A stretch of 64,000 nt of DNA from Daucus carota subsp. sativus. Taxonomy: Eukaryota; Streptophyta; Magnoliopsida; Apiales; Apiaceae. This document shows positions 10,761 to 18,942 of the stretch, piece after piece. The stretch spans positions 38,775,598 through 38,839,597 of the forward strand of contig NC_030385.2 of the NCBI RefSeq assembly GCF_001625215.2, read 5' to 3'. The first letter of the stretch is position 1, and every line of letters begins with the position of its first letter. Below the pieces are notes generated by a model that was not told where the DNA came from, ran no database searches, and worked only from the letters and a program-made list of their open reading frames with translations. The position numbers were made by a program, and so were the translations under genes.

Positions 10761-12965
10761 GAACCAATTTATTATTTGGTCACCTCGTTACAGACTTTGG
10801 CAAGACAAAAGCTTAAAATTTTGAAATAAGAAAGCATACCTCTGAGCTCCTAAGTAAGCTCCCATAGTTTCCGAAGTCTGAATTAATTGGCGGGTTGCTT
10901 GAAGACACAGCATCTTCTGTAAATAGAGCATAACTATTTGCGTTAATTTGAATCCCTTATGTAAGTAATAAATTGTTTGATAGCTAAGGTATACAACACA
11001 TGTTTATGTTAAAACATGCTTACTTAACTAGAGTGTTTAAAACATGCTTACTGAACTAGAGGATATAAAACATGTTTACTCATCTAGAGTACCTTTTGTA
11101 GAAATTTACAATAACAAATCACACAATCAATTGTAATTTACAAACAAATTGACAAAACAATACAGATATTTATGCTTATAATTGAGTAGTAATTCAGTCG
11201 TATTATGCAACAAAGTGAAAATGTGTCTAATCTTATTCTGTTTATTTATACTTTAGTCATAGAAATTGAAGAAAAATCATCTTACCCCGACCGATGATTT
11301 GCTCAGCCAAAGCATTCCTGCATCTCGTTTTCTGCGGGAGAATATTAATCAAAGGCAGTTCTTTTATATGTATTTTCTAAGACACTTCCAGTATATTAGT
11401 ATAAATATGCATATCTAGTAGAGAAATGTACCTGCAAGTGGCTCTTCAAATGGTCGAGCGTTAACCCCCTCACATTCATTTTATTCAGTATGGCCTTTGG
11501 TGTGGCTTCTGCAAGTATATTGAAATATTTGTTACTTAGTAGATTATAGATGAAAAGGATATACATTCTTCAGCATATAGTAGGTCCTATAATTGTGAAT
11601 TAGTGAGTCCTACAGAATATGAAAAAGATGTACATTCTTCGGCATATAGTAGGTTCTACAAATGTGAGTTAGTGAGTCGTACAGAAATATTAAAAGCTAT
11701 ATCCTTAGACAACGCTATCACAAGAATGGGTTCATAATTTATCTTTATGACCCTATAAATAAATATTTTACTTTAAAACCATAATATAGAAGTTTTAAAC
11801 ATTTATTTAAATTAACTACAATGCAAAAGTACAACTAATATATATATGTGCAAGTACAGAAATATATAGATTCCAAGTTTCAACCAAAAAAGAACTTTCA
11901 AAACAATATTTAATATGTACATGTGTGTGAACTCGTGCTAGAGCACATCAGACAAGGGTTTAGGAACTTACTAGAGAGACCACCGAGCTTTGTGGCTGCG
12001 CGAATGAAACGTTCGTGAAGCTCAGGGGTCCATCTAAGGCGTGGCTTTCCCCTTTGAAAAATTGGAGTATCTAGTCTGATTTCAAGAACTTCTTCTTCTT
12101 CTTCTTCTTCTGCTTCTTCTTCTTCTTCTTCTTCTCCATTTCTCATCACTTGTACCTGCTGTTCCTGAGCTGCTGCACGTTGTTCCACCAGGTAAGTCGG
12201 GGTCTCTGGCACATGAGCTACTGCATGTTGATGCAGAAGGTAAGCTGAGGGAGCCTCTTGCACTTGAGCTGCTGCACGTTGATGCACATGGTAAGCCAAG
12301 GGGGCCTCTTGCACTTGAGCTGCTGCACGTTGACGCACCAGGTAAGCCGGGGCCTCTTGCACCTGAGCATCCGCAGGTTGACGCAGCGAGTAAGCCGAGA
12401 CCTCTTGTTGACGCAGCGAGTAAGCCGAGACATCTTGTTGACGCAGCGAGTAAGTCGAGACCTCTTGAGTTTGAGCTGCAGCAGGTTGATACAGCGGATA
12501 AGTCGGGGACTTTTTTAGAGGATGATACATGATACCTGAATGATTAAAGGGCCCATTTTTCGTCATTGAACTCTGCTGCACACCAAACCCATAGTTTTGG
12601 TTCAGGGGCACATGATAGCTAGCAGGGGTTGAAGCACTAGGGTATGCCCCAATATTCGTCATTGAACTCTGCTGCATCAGATATCTTTGAGGGGCTGAAT
12701 AGCTAGGGTTCCTTACTGAATGATAAAAGGAGCTATTATTCGTTATTAAACCCTGCTGTATACCAGAACCATGATTTTGATTCTGGTGCATCGGGTAGCT
12801 TGAAGGGGTTGAATAAGTAGATTTCATGGCACTGTGAAGTTGGCCACTGAATTGTTCATAGTTGGGTTCACCAAACCCTGGCTGTGACTCATTATCACTG
12901 CCCTGTTTTTGTTGAGAAGGATGGCTTGGATACAGGGCTGATGTTGACCTCATTCCTGAATACAT
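10644..12965 (-). CDS. GARP (G2-like/PHR-type) MYB transcription factor
   Basis: Hand-built exons on the minus strand: 12965-11972, 11508-11432, 11331-11286, 10916-10840 and 10715-10644, giving 421 aa with phase kept throughout. Residues about 309-360 form a GARP DNA-binding domain: RLRWTPELHERFIRAATKLG, then ATPKAILNKMNVRGLTLDHL and the diagnostic KSHLQK. The closest pattern is the PHR/MYB-CC branch, but no coiled-coil MYB-CC motif follows. The long N-terminal region is rich in Q, S, Y and P. It contains repeats of about 21 aa and an acidic poly-Glu tract (about residues 276-292). The last exon is uncertain: acceptor TCTCAG/GATCGC gives the C terminus above, whereas the upstream acceptor TATGCAG/ATTCC stops after three codons at 10730. 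The role would be nuclear DNA binding; target genes are unknown. Confidence 0.87.
11018..11096. repeat. Three imperfect ~28-bp tandem units in a GARP intron
   Basis: The unit TTAAAACATGCTTACTTAAC followed by TAGAG occurs three times with small changes (CTTACTGAAC, TTTACTCATC). It lies in the intron between the third and fourth GARP exons, so it is probably replication slippage in non-coding DNA. Confidence 0.75.
11552..11690. repeat. 70-bp tandem duplication in a GARP intron
   Basis: Two consecutive ~69-70-bp copies begin GAAAAGGATATACATTCTTC and GAAAAAGATGTACATTCTTC. Both continue through GCATATAGTAGGT.CTA, then TGTGA.TTAGTGAGTC. They are about 85-90 per cent alike by eye and lie in the first GARP intron. 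Confidence 0.8.
12150..12490 (-). repeat. Coding minisatellite in the GARP N-terminal region
   Basis: In-frame units of roughly 63-66 bp encode variants of AYLVRQRAAAQVQEAP, with shorter 27-bp units encoding AYSLRQQEV. Length multiples of three preserve the frame. The arrangement implies repeat expansion within the coding sequence, and a GAA/GAG tract (poly-Glu) follows at about 12085-12140. Confidence 0.85.
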
Positions 12966-13028
12966 TTTTTCTCTCTAGCTATATTGTGGGTATTTTTTCT
13001 CTTTGGGATGCCATACACAAGCCGCACT

Positions 13029-13037
13029 CTATTTATA
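13029..13037 (-). promoter_or_regulatory. TATA box of the GARP gene
   Basis: The minus-strand sequence reads TATAAATAG, 64 bp upstream of the GARP ATG at 12965. This would place transcription start near 13000 with a leader of about 35 bases, a normal plant arrangement. Confidence 0.65.
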
Positions 13038-13062
13038 ATGAAATATTCTTGGCTTATGTGCT

Positions 13063-13215
13063 CAATTTAGTAAAATTATTCCGCCTTTTTGCGAGTAGTG
13101 ATATAAAATAGAAAAAGGACGCGTCCTTTCGTGGGAATACAATTTAGTAAAATTATTCCACTTTTTGCGAGTAGTGATATAAAATAGAAAAAGGACGCGT
13201 CCTTTCACGGGAATC
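13063..13215 (-). repeat. 77-bp tandem duplication in the GARP promoter with CGCG-box palindromes
   Basis: Two copies (13063-13139 and 13140-13215) start CAATTTAGTAAAATTATTCC and differ at only a few positions. Each includes the perfect palindrome AAAGGACGCGTCCTTT (13114-13129 and 13190-13205). The core ACGCGT fits the CGCG box bound by calmodulin-binding CAMTA factors. The array lies immediately upstream of the TATA box. A regulatory role is inferred. Confidence 0.85.
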
Positions 13216-13863
13216 TATATTTTTCTAAATCTGTGTTTGTTTTCCGAAATCGGTAGTTAAAGTTGAACGATCAAATATTCGTTTGCGATGCACTGACGTA
13301 AGCCATATCTGTATTATATGTATAATAATTATGTGTTCATTTTAATCATTATTATCTAAAAGTAGACTCCTAGTCTCCAAACATTATGTACAAACTACAA
13401 TATCAATCTAAATATACGCAAGTAGTGTACATGCTTTATTCTAATACTCAAAATCGATATTCATGATTCTTAAATTTATTTATTCACATGAACTTTGCTT
13501 TTGTATAACACTATATTAACTTATCAAATGATTGTACAATATATATTTATAAATATGCTACGCTTTATCTTTAGAATAATACATTAATACAAATTTTCCC
13601 TCTTTTACGATCAAGAAATATGACATGGGTATTGTTTAAATTTATGTGTTTAAATTATTGTGTTTTTTCCATATAATATCATAGTAACTTATTAAAATAT
13701 TGTACAATACATTCTAATAAACATACTATGCATTATTTTTAAATCAAATATGCATGTATATATAATTTTTCTCTAAATTTAAGATAAGCTATTTTAGTGA
13801 ATAAATACGCATGCTTTTAAATTTATATATTTTTGCACATTTTGTTTAAACAATTTTATACTT
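13216..13863. other. AT-rich intergenic DNA
   Basis: Very AT-rich sequence between the GARP promoter and a microsatellite block. No exon, RNA gene or transposon terminus was recognised. Confidence 0.5.
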
Positions 13864-13914
<51 letters not shown>

Positions 13915-13940
13915 ATGTATGTATGTGTATGTATATATGT
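13864..13940. repeat. Compound TA/TG/TATG microsatellite
   Basis: Alternating TA, then about fourteen TG units, then TATG/GTAT units. The plus- and minus-strand open frames across it are artefacts of the dinucleotide repeat. Confidence 0.95.
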
Positions 13941-14306
13941 AATTGCTCAAATACAAACCAAGGGAAACCACCCTTAAACGACATCACCCACCCTCTACAT
14001 GTCATTACCCAACCCTTATATGTTATCACCCACTTAGGGCCCGCCCTCGCCGTCACTAAATTCACCTCTAGAGCCTCGCAAAGGCTCCGGACAGGCCTTG
14101 GACAGGCTTGGGACAGCCCTAAGAGCCAAAACTAGGCCCTATCATGGTCCCACTACGCCACAACCCCGACCCTACTAGGTCCCACATAGGTCTCGTCTAG
14201 GCCCATCTAGGGATCCATCCCCGACCCCAAAACCCTTCCCATTCTACATAAAAACACTGGGTTGTATTTAATTTGTATTTTAGTGGTTTGTATTGGATTA
14301 GGACTT
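13941..14306. other. C-rich non-coding segment
   Basis: Locally more GC-rich than its surroundings, with recurring CATCACCCA/CATTACCCA-type phrases and AGGCCC.ATC.AGG-type phrases. It resembles repeat-derived sequence. No protein motif or identifiable transposon end was seen. Confidence 0.35.

Positions 14307-14334
<28 letters not shown>
14307..14334. repeat. CA dinucleotide microsatellite
   Basis: About fourteen uninterrupted CA units immediately before the foldback hairpin at 14341. Confidence 0.95.
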
Positions 14335-14339
<5 letters not shown>

Positions 14340-14340
14340 C

Positions 14341-14598
14341 ATTGCTCGCTGAAGGAGCAATTAGGGTTCGCTCAAGGATTGGGATTGGTGCTCATCGAAG
14401 CAATTAGGGTTCAAAGATTCAGATCAATTAGGGTTTAATTGAATTAGGATCAATTAGGGTTTAATTGGGATTAGGATCTTTGATCCTAATTGAATCTTTG
14501 AACACTAATTGCTCCTAATTGAATCTTTGAACCCTAATTGCTTCGATTAGCATCAATCCCAATCCTTGAGCTAACCCTAATTGCTCCTAATAGGCAAT
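14341..14598. repeat. Foldback (long inverted repeat) with telo-box-like units
   Basis: The left arm (about 14341-14423) and the reverse complement of the right arm (about 14516-14598) share GCAATTAGGGTT, GCTCAAGGATTGGGATTG, TCGAAGCAATTAGGGTTC and AAAGATTC in the same order with few mismatches. The centre holds a second small hairpin, GGATTAGGATC TTT GATCCTAATT. Several (A)ATTAGGGTTT units resemble telo-boxes. No coding capacity and no clear target duplication. It could be a foldback-type MITE or a palindromic rearrangement. Confidence 0.8.
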
Positions 14599-14627
14599 TA
14601 GAATATGCAAAATTATGGAACCCAGAC

Positions 14628-14700
14628 TGCCACGTCAGCATGACGTCACTGTCACGTCAGCAAAGTGCTGGTGTGGCAACTGTCACATCAGCAGACCCGC
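14628..14700. promoter_or_regulatory. Cluster of ACGT-core (bZIP-type) motifs
   Basis: Within about 70 bp the sequence has GCCACGTCAGCA, TGACGTCA, GTCACGTCAGCA and GTCACATCAGCA. The reverse complement of the first contains TGACGTGG, the form known for stress bZIPs such as those of the ER unfolded-protein response. TGACGTCA is a palindromic TGA/CRE-type site. No adjacent gene is evident, so the cluster may be repeat-borne. Confidence 0.45.
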
Positions 14701-14839
14701 CACTTAAGCATTGGGCCTGCTTGTCAACGGTGGGCCCCCCAGAAAAAAATAAAAAATATGAAGTCATGCAGTGGAGTGCAGTTAGAAATTATGGAGTGGG
14801 TATTGTAAAATTGGGAGTGTACCTGGTGGTTTTTAGTTT

Positions 14840-15948
14840 GTAGGCAATTTGTTTTTTTATATAAAGTTAATGATAAATCCTTAATAGTTATACTTAAACT
14901 TGATACTAATAAAAATAAGCGCCGGGTATTATTTTTATCTATTTGCAATATATATATTTTTCCATATAGGCATATAAGCTTTCTTTTTAATATTCAATAT
15001 TTTGTTTTTCTTTTATTTTCAGTTAATACTTAATTGTATAAAATTATCAAAAAAAAAAAAGAAAAAAAAATACTTAATGTTGCATAAAATTATCTAAAAG
15101 AAAAGAAAAATATCTAAAAGAAGTAAGAAAAGAGCGAAAATGTCCAAATTAGTAGAATGACAAAGAAAAAATAGTATAAAAAGAAAGATCCAAAATTCTA
15201 CAGTAGTGGAAATGTTTTGAATGATTTTTGGAATATTTGGAAATAAGTATTTCTTAATAAGTGCTATCAAATATCTATAACAGGTGTACATTACATTATC
15301 TTTAGTTATATGTTTTGTAGGTTTTAAATTTTTACGGTTTTCTAGTTTTAATAATTTATAATTTATGCATGATTCAAATAACGCACTAATTTGCCTATAT
15401 GGTGATACATTGTAATTGTAGTGTGTTGATAAATTAAATTGTTTGGAATTTGTATGTGCAATTTGTTAAAATATAAATTCATGAAAATATAAGTAATAAT
15501 GGTGGAAGAGGTACAATCTTGACATATTTATTTACTTTATGTTACACTTATATTAGTTGTAAATGTTAATATAATTATAAATATAAATGTTGTCGTCGCC
15601 TCCGTAATTGTTATTTAAGAAATTTGAACAACTATATTATTGCTTGATCAAAGAATTAGGATATAATTATTATGAAAACAAAACAACCGGCAAGGTCATT
15701 CTTGTAATTTTTATATGGTTTTTATTACACGTTAACGTCTTGCCTGGATTTGTTGTAGTAGAAATATGTTATACTAATATCCTGTTTATTTGTCTATTAT
15801 TTATTTTGTGAATGAATATGCTGAAGATATTAATTCTAATGAAATAAAAGTGCAGTTTTCCATAGTTCATTTAGGTCTGCCTACTACTATGGGGTGAAAT
15901 AACAATGCAGTTTTGTGTTTCTTGAAAGAGTGAATGAGGACTCATTTT
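14840..15948. other. AT-rich intergenic DNA
   Basis: A/T-rich sequence with poly-A tracts near 15050-15070. No exon or element end was recognised before the LINE homology begins at about 15949. Confidence 0.5.
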
Positions 15949-17902
15949 CAGGGGTGGGATAGTAAAATCCTTTCTTGGTCAGTGAAGGAAATATTGTTGA
16001 ATGTAATGACGCTTCCTTCGTGTGCCATGAGTGTTTTTCTCTTACCAATTGGATTTTGGTATGTGGTGGAAAGAATGATGTCCAAATCCTGGTGAAATCT
16101 GCTTGTGTTAGAGGAGTGTCGGGGGAATTTAGTGGATGAGTTGAGATAGTATGACGAGAGACAAACATGTTGGTGGTATAGATTATTCGAGTTTGATGGA
16201 TATTAATATAGCTATGTTAGGGAAGCATGGATGAAGGTTGTTGGTTGGGCTAGAGTTGTTGATTAGCAAAGTGTTCCAGACTTTGTAATTTTTTAGACAT
16301 GTGACTTTCTTTCTGCAGATATAGGCTCTAATCCTAACTGTAATTGGAGAAGTATCATTGTTTCGCAACATAGTCTCAAGGACAGACTGTAAAGAAGAAT
16401 TCGGAACGAATATTCTCTTCTAATTACTCAAGATCTGTGGATGTTAGGAGCACTCCTATTCCAAAACCTATCGGACCTGAATTTGAACATTTATGGTAAA
16501 CAGTGTTTTAGAAGTTGGAAGCAATGTGTGGGATTATGAGGTAGTGATTGATTTGTTCTCAGTCAGTAATGTGGCTTGTATCTTCGGAATTCATCATTGT
16601 TTGTAATCCACAGAAGACTACTGGTATTGGGTCTATGAGAAGAGTGGTCACTATTCAGTTCAAATTGCTTACCAGCATTTACAAACTCTGAAAAGTCCTT
16701 ATCCTGCTTATGCTAATTTTGCATTCAAAGTGGAAGTGGAAGTGGAATTGATTTCTTATGTTTGTAGTTTTTTTTTGCTGAAACTGGTTTTCATTGCTTG
16801 GTTTCCTATTAATATTTTGTGGGAGTGATGGGAGCTGACAGGTTTTACTTGAGTAGTTGAAGGGAGTTTGGCTTTGTATGGGATGGGGTGGAAGAGTTGA
16901 TAAAGGGAGTTGAATCGTCCAGCCTTAATCAAATGTTTATGATTTGTTGGGGGTGTTTGGAAACCCCATAATAAGCTTGTGTGGCAGCAGCATACGATGA
17001 AGGTATAGGATTTGTTGCATTTGCTAACGCAACTCTTAACCAATGGATGAAGGCTGAGGGAAGAGGTAATATTTCTCTTTTGCGACCTAAGTTACCCGGG
17101 CTCGGGTACGGCTGTCCGACACGGGTGCGGATCTGAGTGTCGGATCCTTATTTTTCTGAAAATTAAGATTCTTGGATGTGAGTCCGAAATCTGACACAGG
17201 TGTGGGGATCGGAATATAAGCTTAACATAAAGGAAAATTTATATATTCAAATTCCATTTCACATCTTAAAAAGTATGTGTGTATAGTGTTTTCCACCAAT
17301 TAAACTTGTACACGTTATATGTATCATACCCGTCTCATAAAGTCAAAGAATAACATAGAAAAAGTCGTATACAGACCTTGCTCTTTACGAAGAAGTTGTT
17401 GTAAGCCTTTTATATCATTTTTTACTTTGGTTGTTACAAGATGAAGTGTCCGGTTTTACTATGAAAGATCCAAGTCAGATCATGTACACATACCCAGGTC
17501 ATTTCCGGCGGACACGGGTATTAGGCCAAAATCGAAGAGTCCATGTAACAAAGGTTGCGACCCTGGTGAAGGGGATGGTAAAGAGAGTTAGACTGCGCCT
17601 GCTTCATACATTAAGTTTAATGCAGATGCATCATTGTTAAATGAGGGGCAGTTTAGTATTGGCTATATGGTTAGGGATGAGATTGATAGTTTGGTGGAAG
17701 CACTGGCGTGATGCCAAGCTGGGAAAGTGGCTGAGGTGATGTGCACTAAGGAACAATGGTCAATATGGACTTGTTGGTGGTGGAAGCAAATTGTAGTTCT
17801 CTTCATATGTGTGTAGCTTTTGGATTGATTATTGTAAACATTGTATGAGTTTTTATATATTTTTTTTCTGTGAAAAATATGCAAATCGAGCTGCGCATCT
17901 GT
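15949..17902 (+). mobile_element. Decayed LINE (non-LTR retrotransposon), C-terminal RT to RNase H part
   Basis: Plus-strand translation in shifting frames gives the usual order of plant L1-type ORF2 C termini. First comes GWDSKILSWSVKEILL with AMSVFLLPIG (about 15950-16060). Then come IAMLGKHGWRLLVG-like text (about 16207-16250) and a FLSADIGSNPNCNWRSI stretch (about 16305-16355). A zinc-knuckle-region DYWYWVYEKSGHYSVQIAYQ homolog lies at about 16616-16680. RNase H text follows: KFNADASLLNEGQFSIGYMV (about 17607-17670), and ANRAAHL near 17882-17902. Stops and frameshifts are numerous, so it is inactive. The 5' part (endonuclease and RT core) is missing. A MITE splits it at 17088-17554. Confidence 0.85.
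17088..17554. mobile_element. 467-bp MITE-like insertion inside the LINE
   Basis: The LINE sequence TTGCGACC occurs at 17080-17087 and again at 17555-17562, flanking a segment with GTTAC..GG-type inverted ends (TAAGTTACCCGGGCTC at left, CCATGTAACAAAGG at right). Removing the segment plus one repeat rejoins the LINE just before its RNase H domain. The element begins with GGGCTCGGGTACGG and GTCCGACACGGGTG phrases, which recur near the right end as GGCGGACACGGGTATT. An 8-bp target duplication fits hAT-like (or, at 9 bp, Mutator-like) non-autonomous elements. Confidence 0.75.
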
Positions 17903-18560
17903 AAATCTATAAATTTAGAAAGGTTAATAATTTATAAACTTATAGAGGATTTAGTTTGTATGAATTATAATATCGCTGGTTCAAGCTACACCATGTCTTT
18001 GAAGCATTTGGCAGGCTACAGGAAAGAATGAATGTTGACATGGGCTTTGCCTCTTCTGCCCCAACCAGAGAACCGGAGTTGCACTCAATTCCTCGTGACG
18101 ATTGTTGCTTCGTTCTTGGGCATCTATCTTCCCTTCTCATGGTACCCTTGTCATCCCAGACAACCAGTCCGCCATTGAGAGAGAGGTGGCCTAGTCCGTG
18201 CTGGTTACACATGCATTCATGGATGTCTTCTGTCACAAGTCCTGTAGTTTTTTTAATTGTGTTTTGTATCTTTTTTTGAGTTTCCTTTTAGTTTCATATA
18301 TCTGTATCACATAAAAAGTAAATATAGGGAGATGCCCATTTATTTGCACTATAAAGTGTTTGGTGAATTGGCCATATTATGTCCGGGAGCTAGTGAGTTT
18401 TGAACCCGGGAGTTAGTGAGGTTTGAACCCGCTGGGATATTAGTTTTCATTTTGTCAATTGCCGCTTTGTTTTTTCTATTCCACCTTCCATACTCTCAAG
18501 TCTCATCTTGTATTTCCCTGACACCCTCCTGAATTTCCTCCTAATTTTGAGTATATCAAT
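17903..18560. other. Unassigned DNA between the LINE and a small-gene promoter
   Basis: An open stretch at about 17940-18280 can be read on both strands but matches nothing recognised. A short imperfect tandem repeat (GGGAGCTAGTGAGTTTTGAAC, then GGGAGTTAGTGAGGTTTGAAC) lies at 18384-18428. It may be further repeat debris. Confidence 0.4.
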
Positions 18561-18603
18561 GGCCAATAATTTCCCTTATTTCAGCCTAGCAAAATTATAT
18601 AAA
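18561..18603 (+). promoter_or_regulatory. CCAAT and TATA elements of the 51-aa gene
   Basis: GGCCAATAAT at about 18561 (CCAAT core) and TATATAAA at 18596-18603. A pyrimidine-rich leader rich in CTCTC and ACC follows up to the ATG at 18787. The spacing is typical for a plant core promoter. Confidence 0.6.
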
Positions 18604-18786
18604 CCCTAAACCACAAAGTGATCGCCATTCACCTCTCTTCTCAAACCAAATATCTGAAATACACATTGGGTTTCAGAGGATCCTCAATCCACAACCTCTC
18701 TTTCTCATCATCACATACCAAGGAGAACGGGAGATTAATTAAAACTTTGAATTCTTCAAAGTAATTAATCTCTTATAACCATCATA

Positions 18787-18942
18787 ATGGCAGTGTTTAA
18801 GAAAGGCATGCAAGCTAAACCTTGGATGGAGGTAGCGCCTTCGCGTATAATCTCGCCGCAGAAACCCTCTTGTACGCCTAAATTGGCAACAATCAGGGAG
18901 GAGAGAAACGAGGATTATGAAGATGGTAATGATCAAGATTAA
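18787..18942 (+). CDS. Putative 51-aa basic-to-acidic small protein
   Basis: The frame starts MAVFKKGMQAKPWMEVAPSR and ends in a strongly acidic tail (EERNEDYEDGNDQD). A Pro-containing middle reads IISPQKPSCTPKLATI. It is under 60 codons, but it is preceded by a CCAAT box, a TATA box at 18596-18603 and a pyrimidine-rich leader of about 160 bp. It follows a normal plant start context (ATAATGGCA). There is no signal peptide or membrane segment. I do not recognise the family with certainty; the PKLxTIxEE-type tail looks like that of small plant proteins of unknown function. It could instead be the 5' part of a longer transcript, but the stop is followed directly by AT-rich 3' UTR-like DNA. Confidence 0.55.
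   Translation: MAVFKKGMQAKPWMEVAPSRIISPQKPSCTPKLATIREERNEDYEDGNDQD

Noticed and set aside
12258..12518. 86-aa plus-strand frame opposite the GARP repeats
   Set aside because: It is the antisense of the coding minisatellite; its internal repetition comes from the same units and it has no independent start context.
13833..14135. Frames on both strands across the TG/TA microsatellite
   Set aside because: The open reading comes from alternating dinucleotides and the sequence has no protein features.
18384..18428. GAACCCGGG and GGTTTGAACCC text considered as tRNA B-boxes
   Set aside because: No A-box or cloverleaf can be drawn; the two copies form a short tandem repeat.
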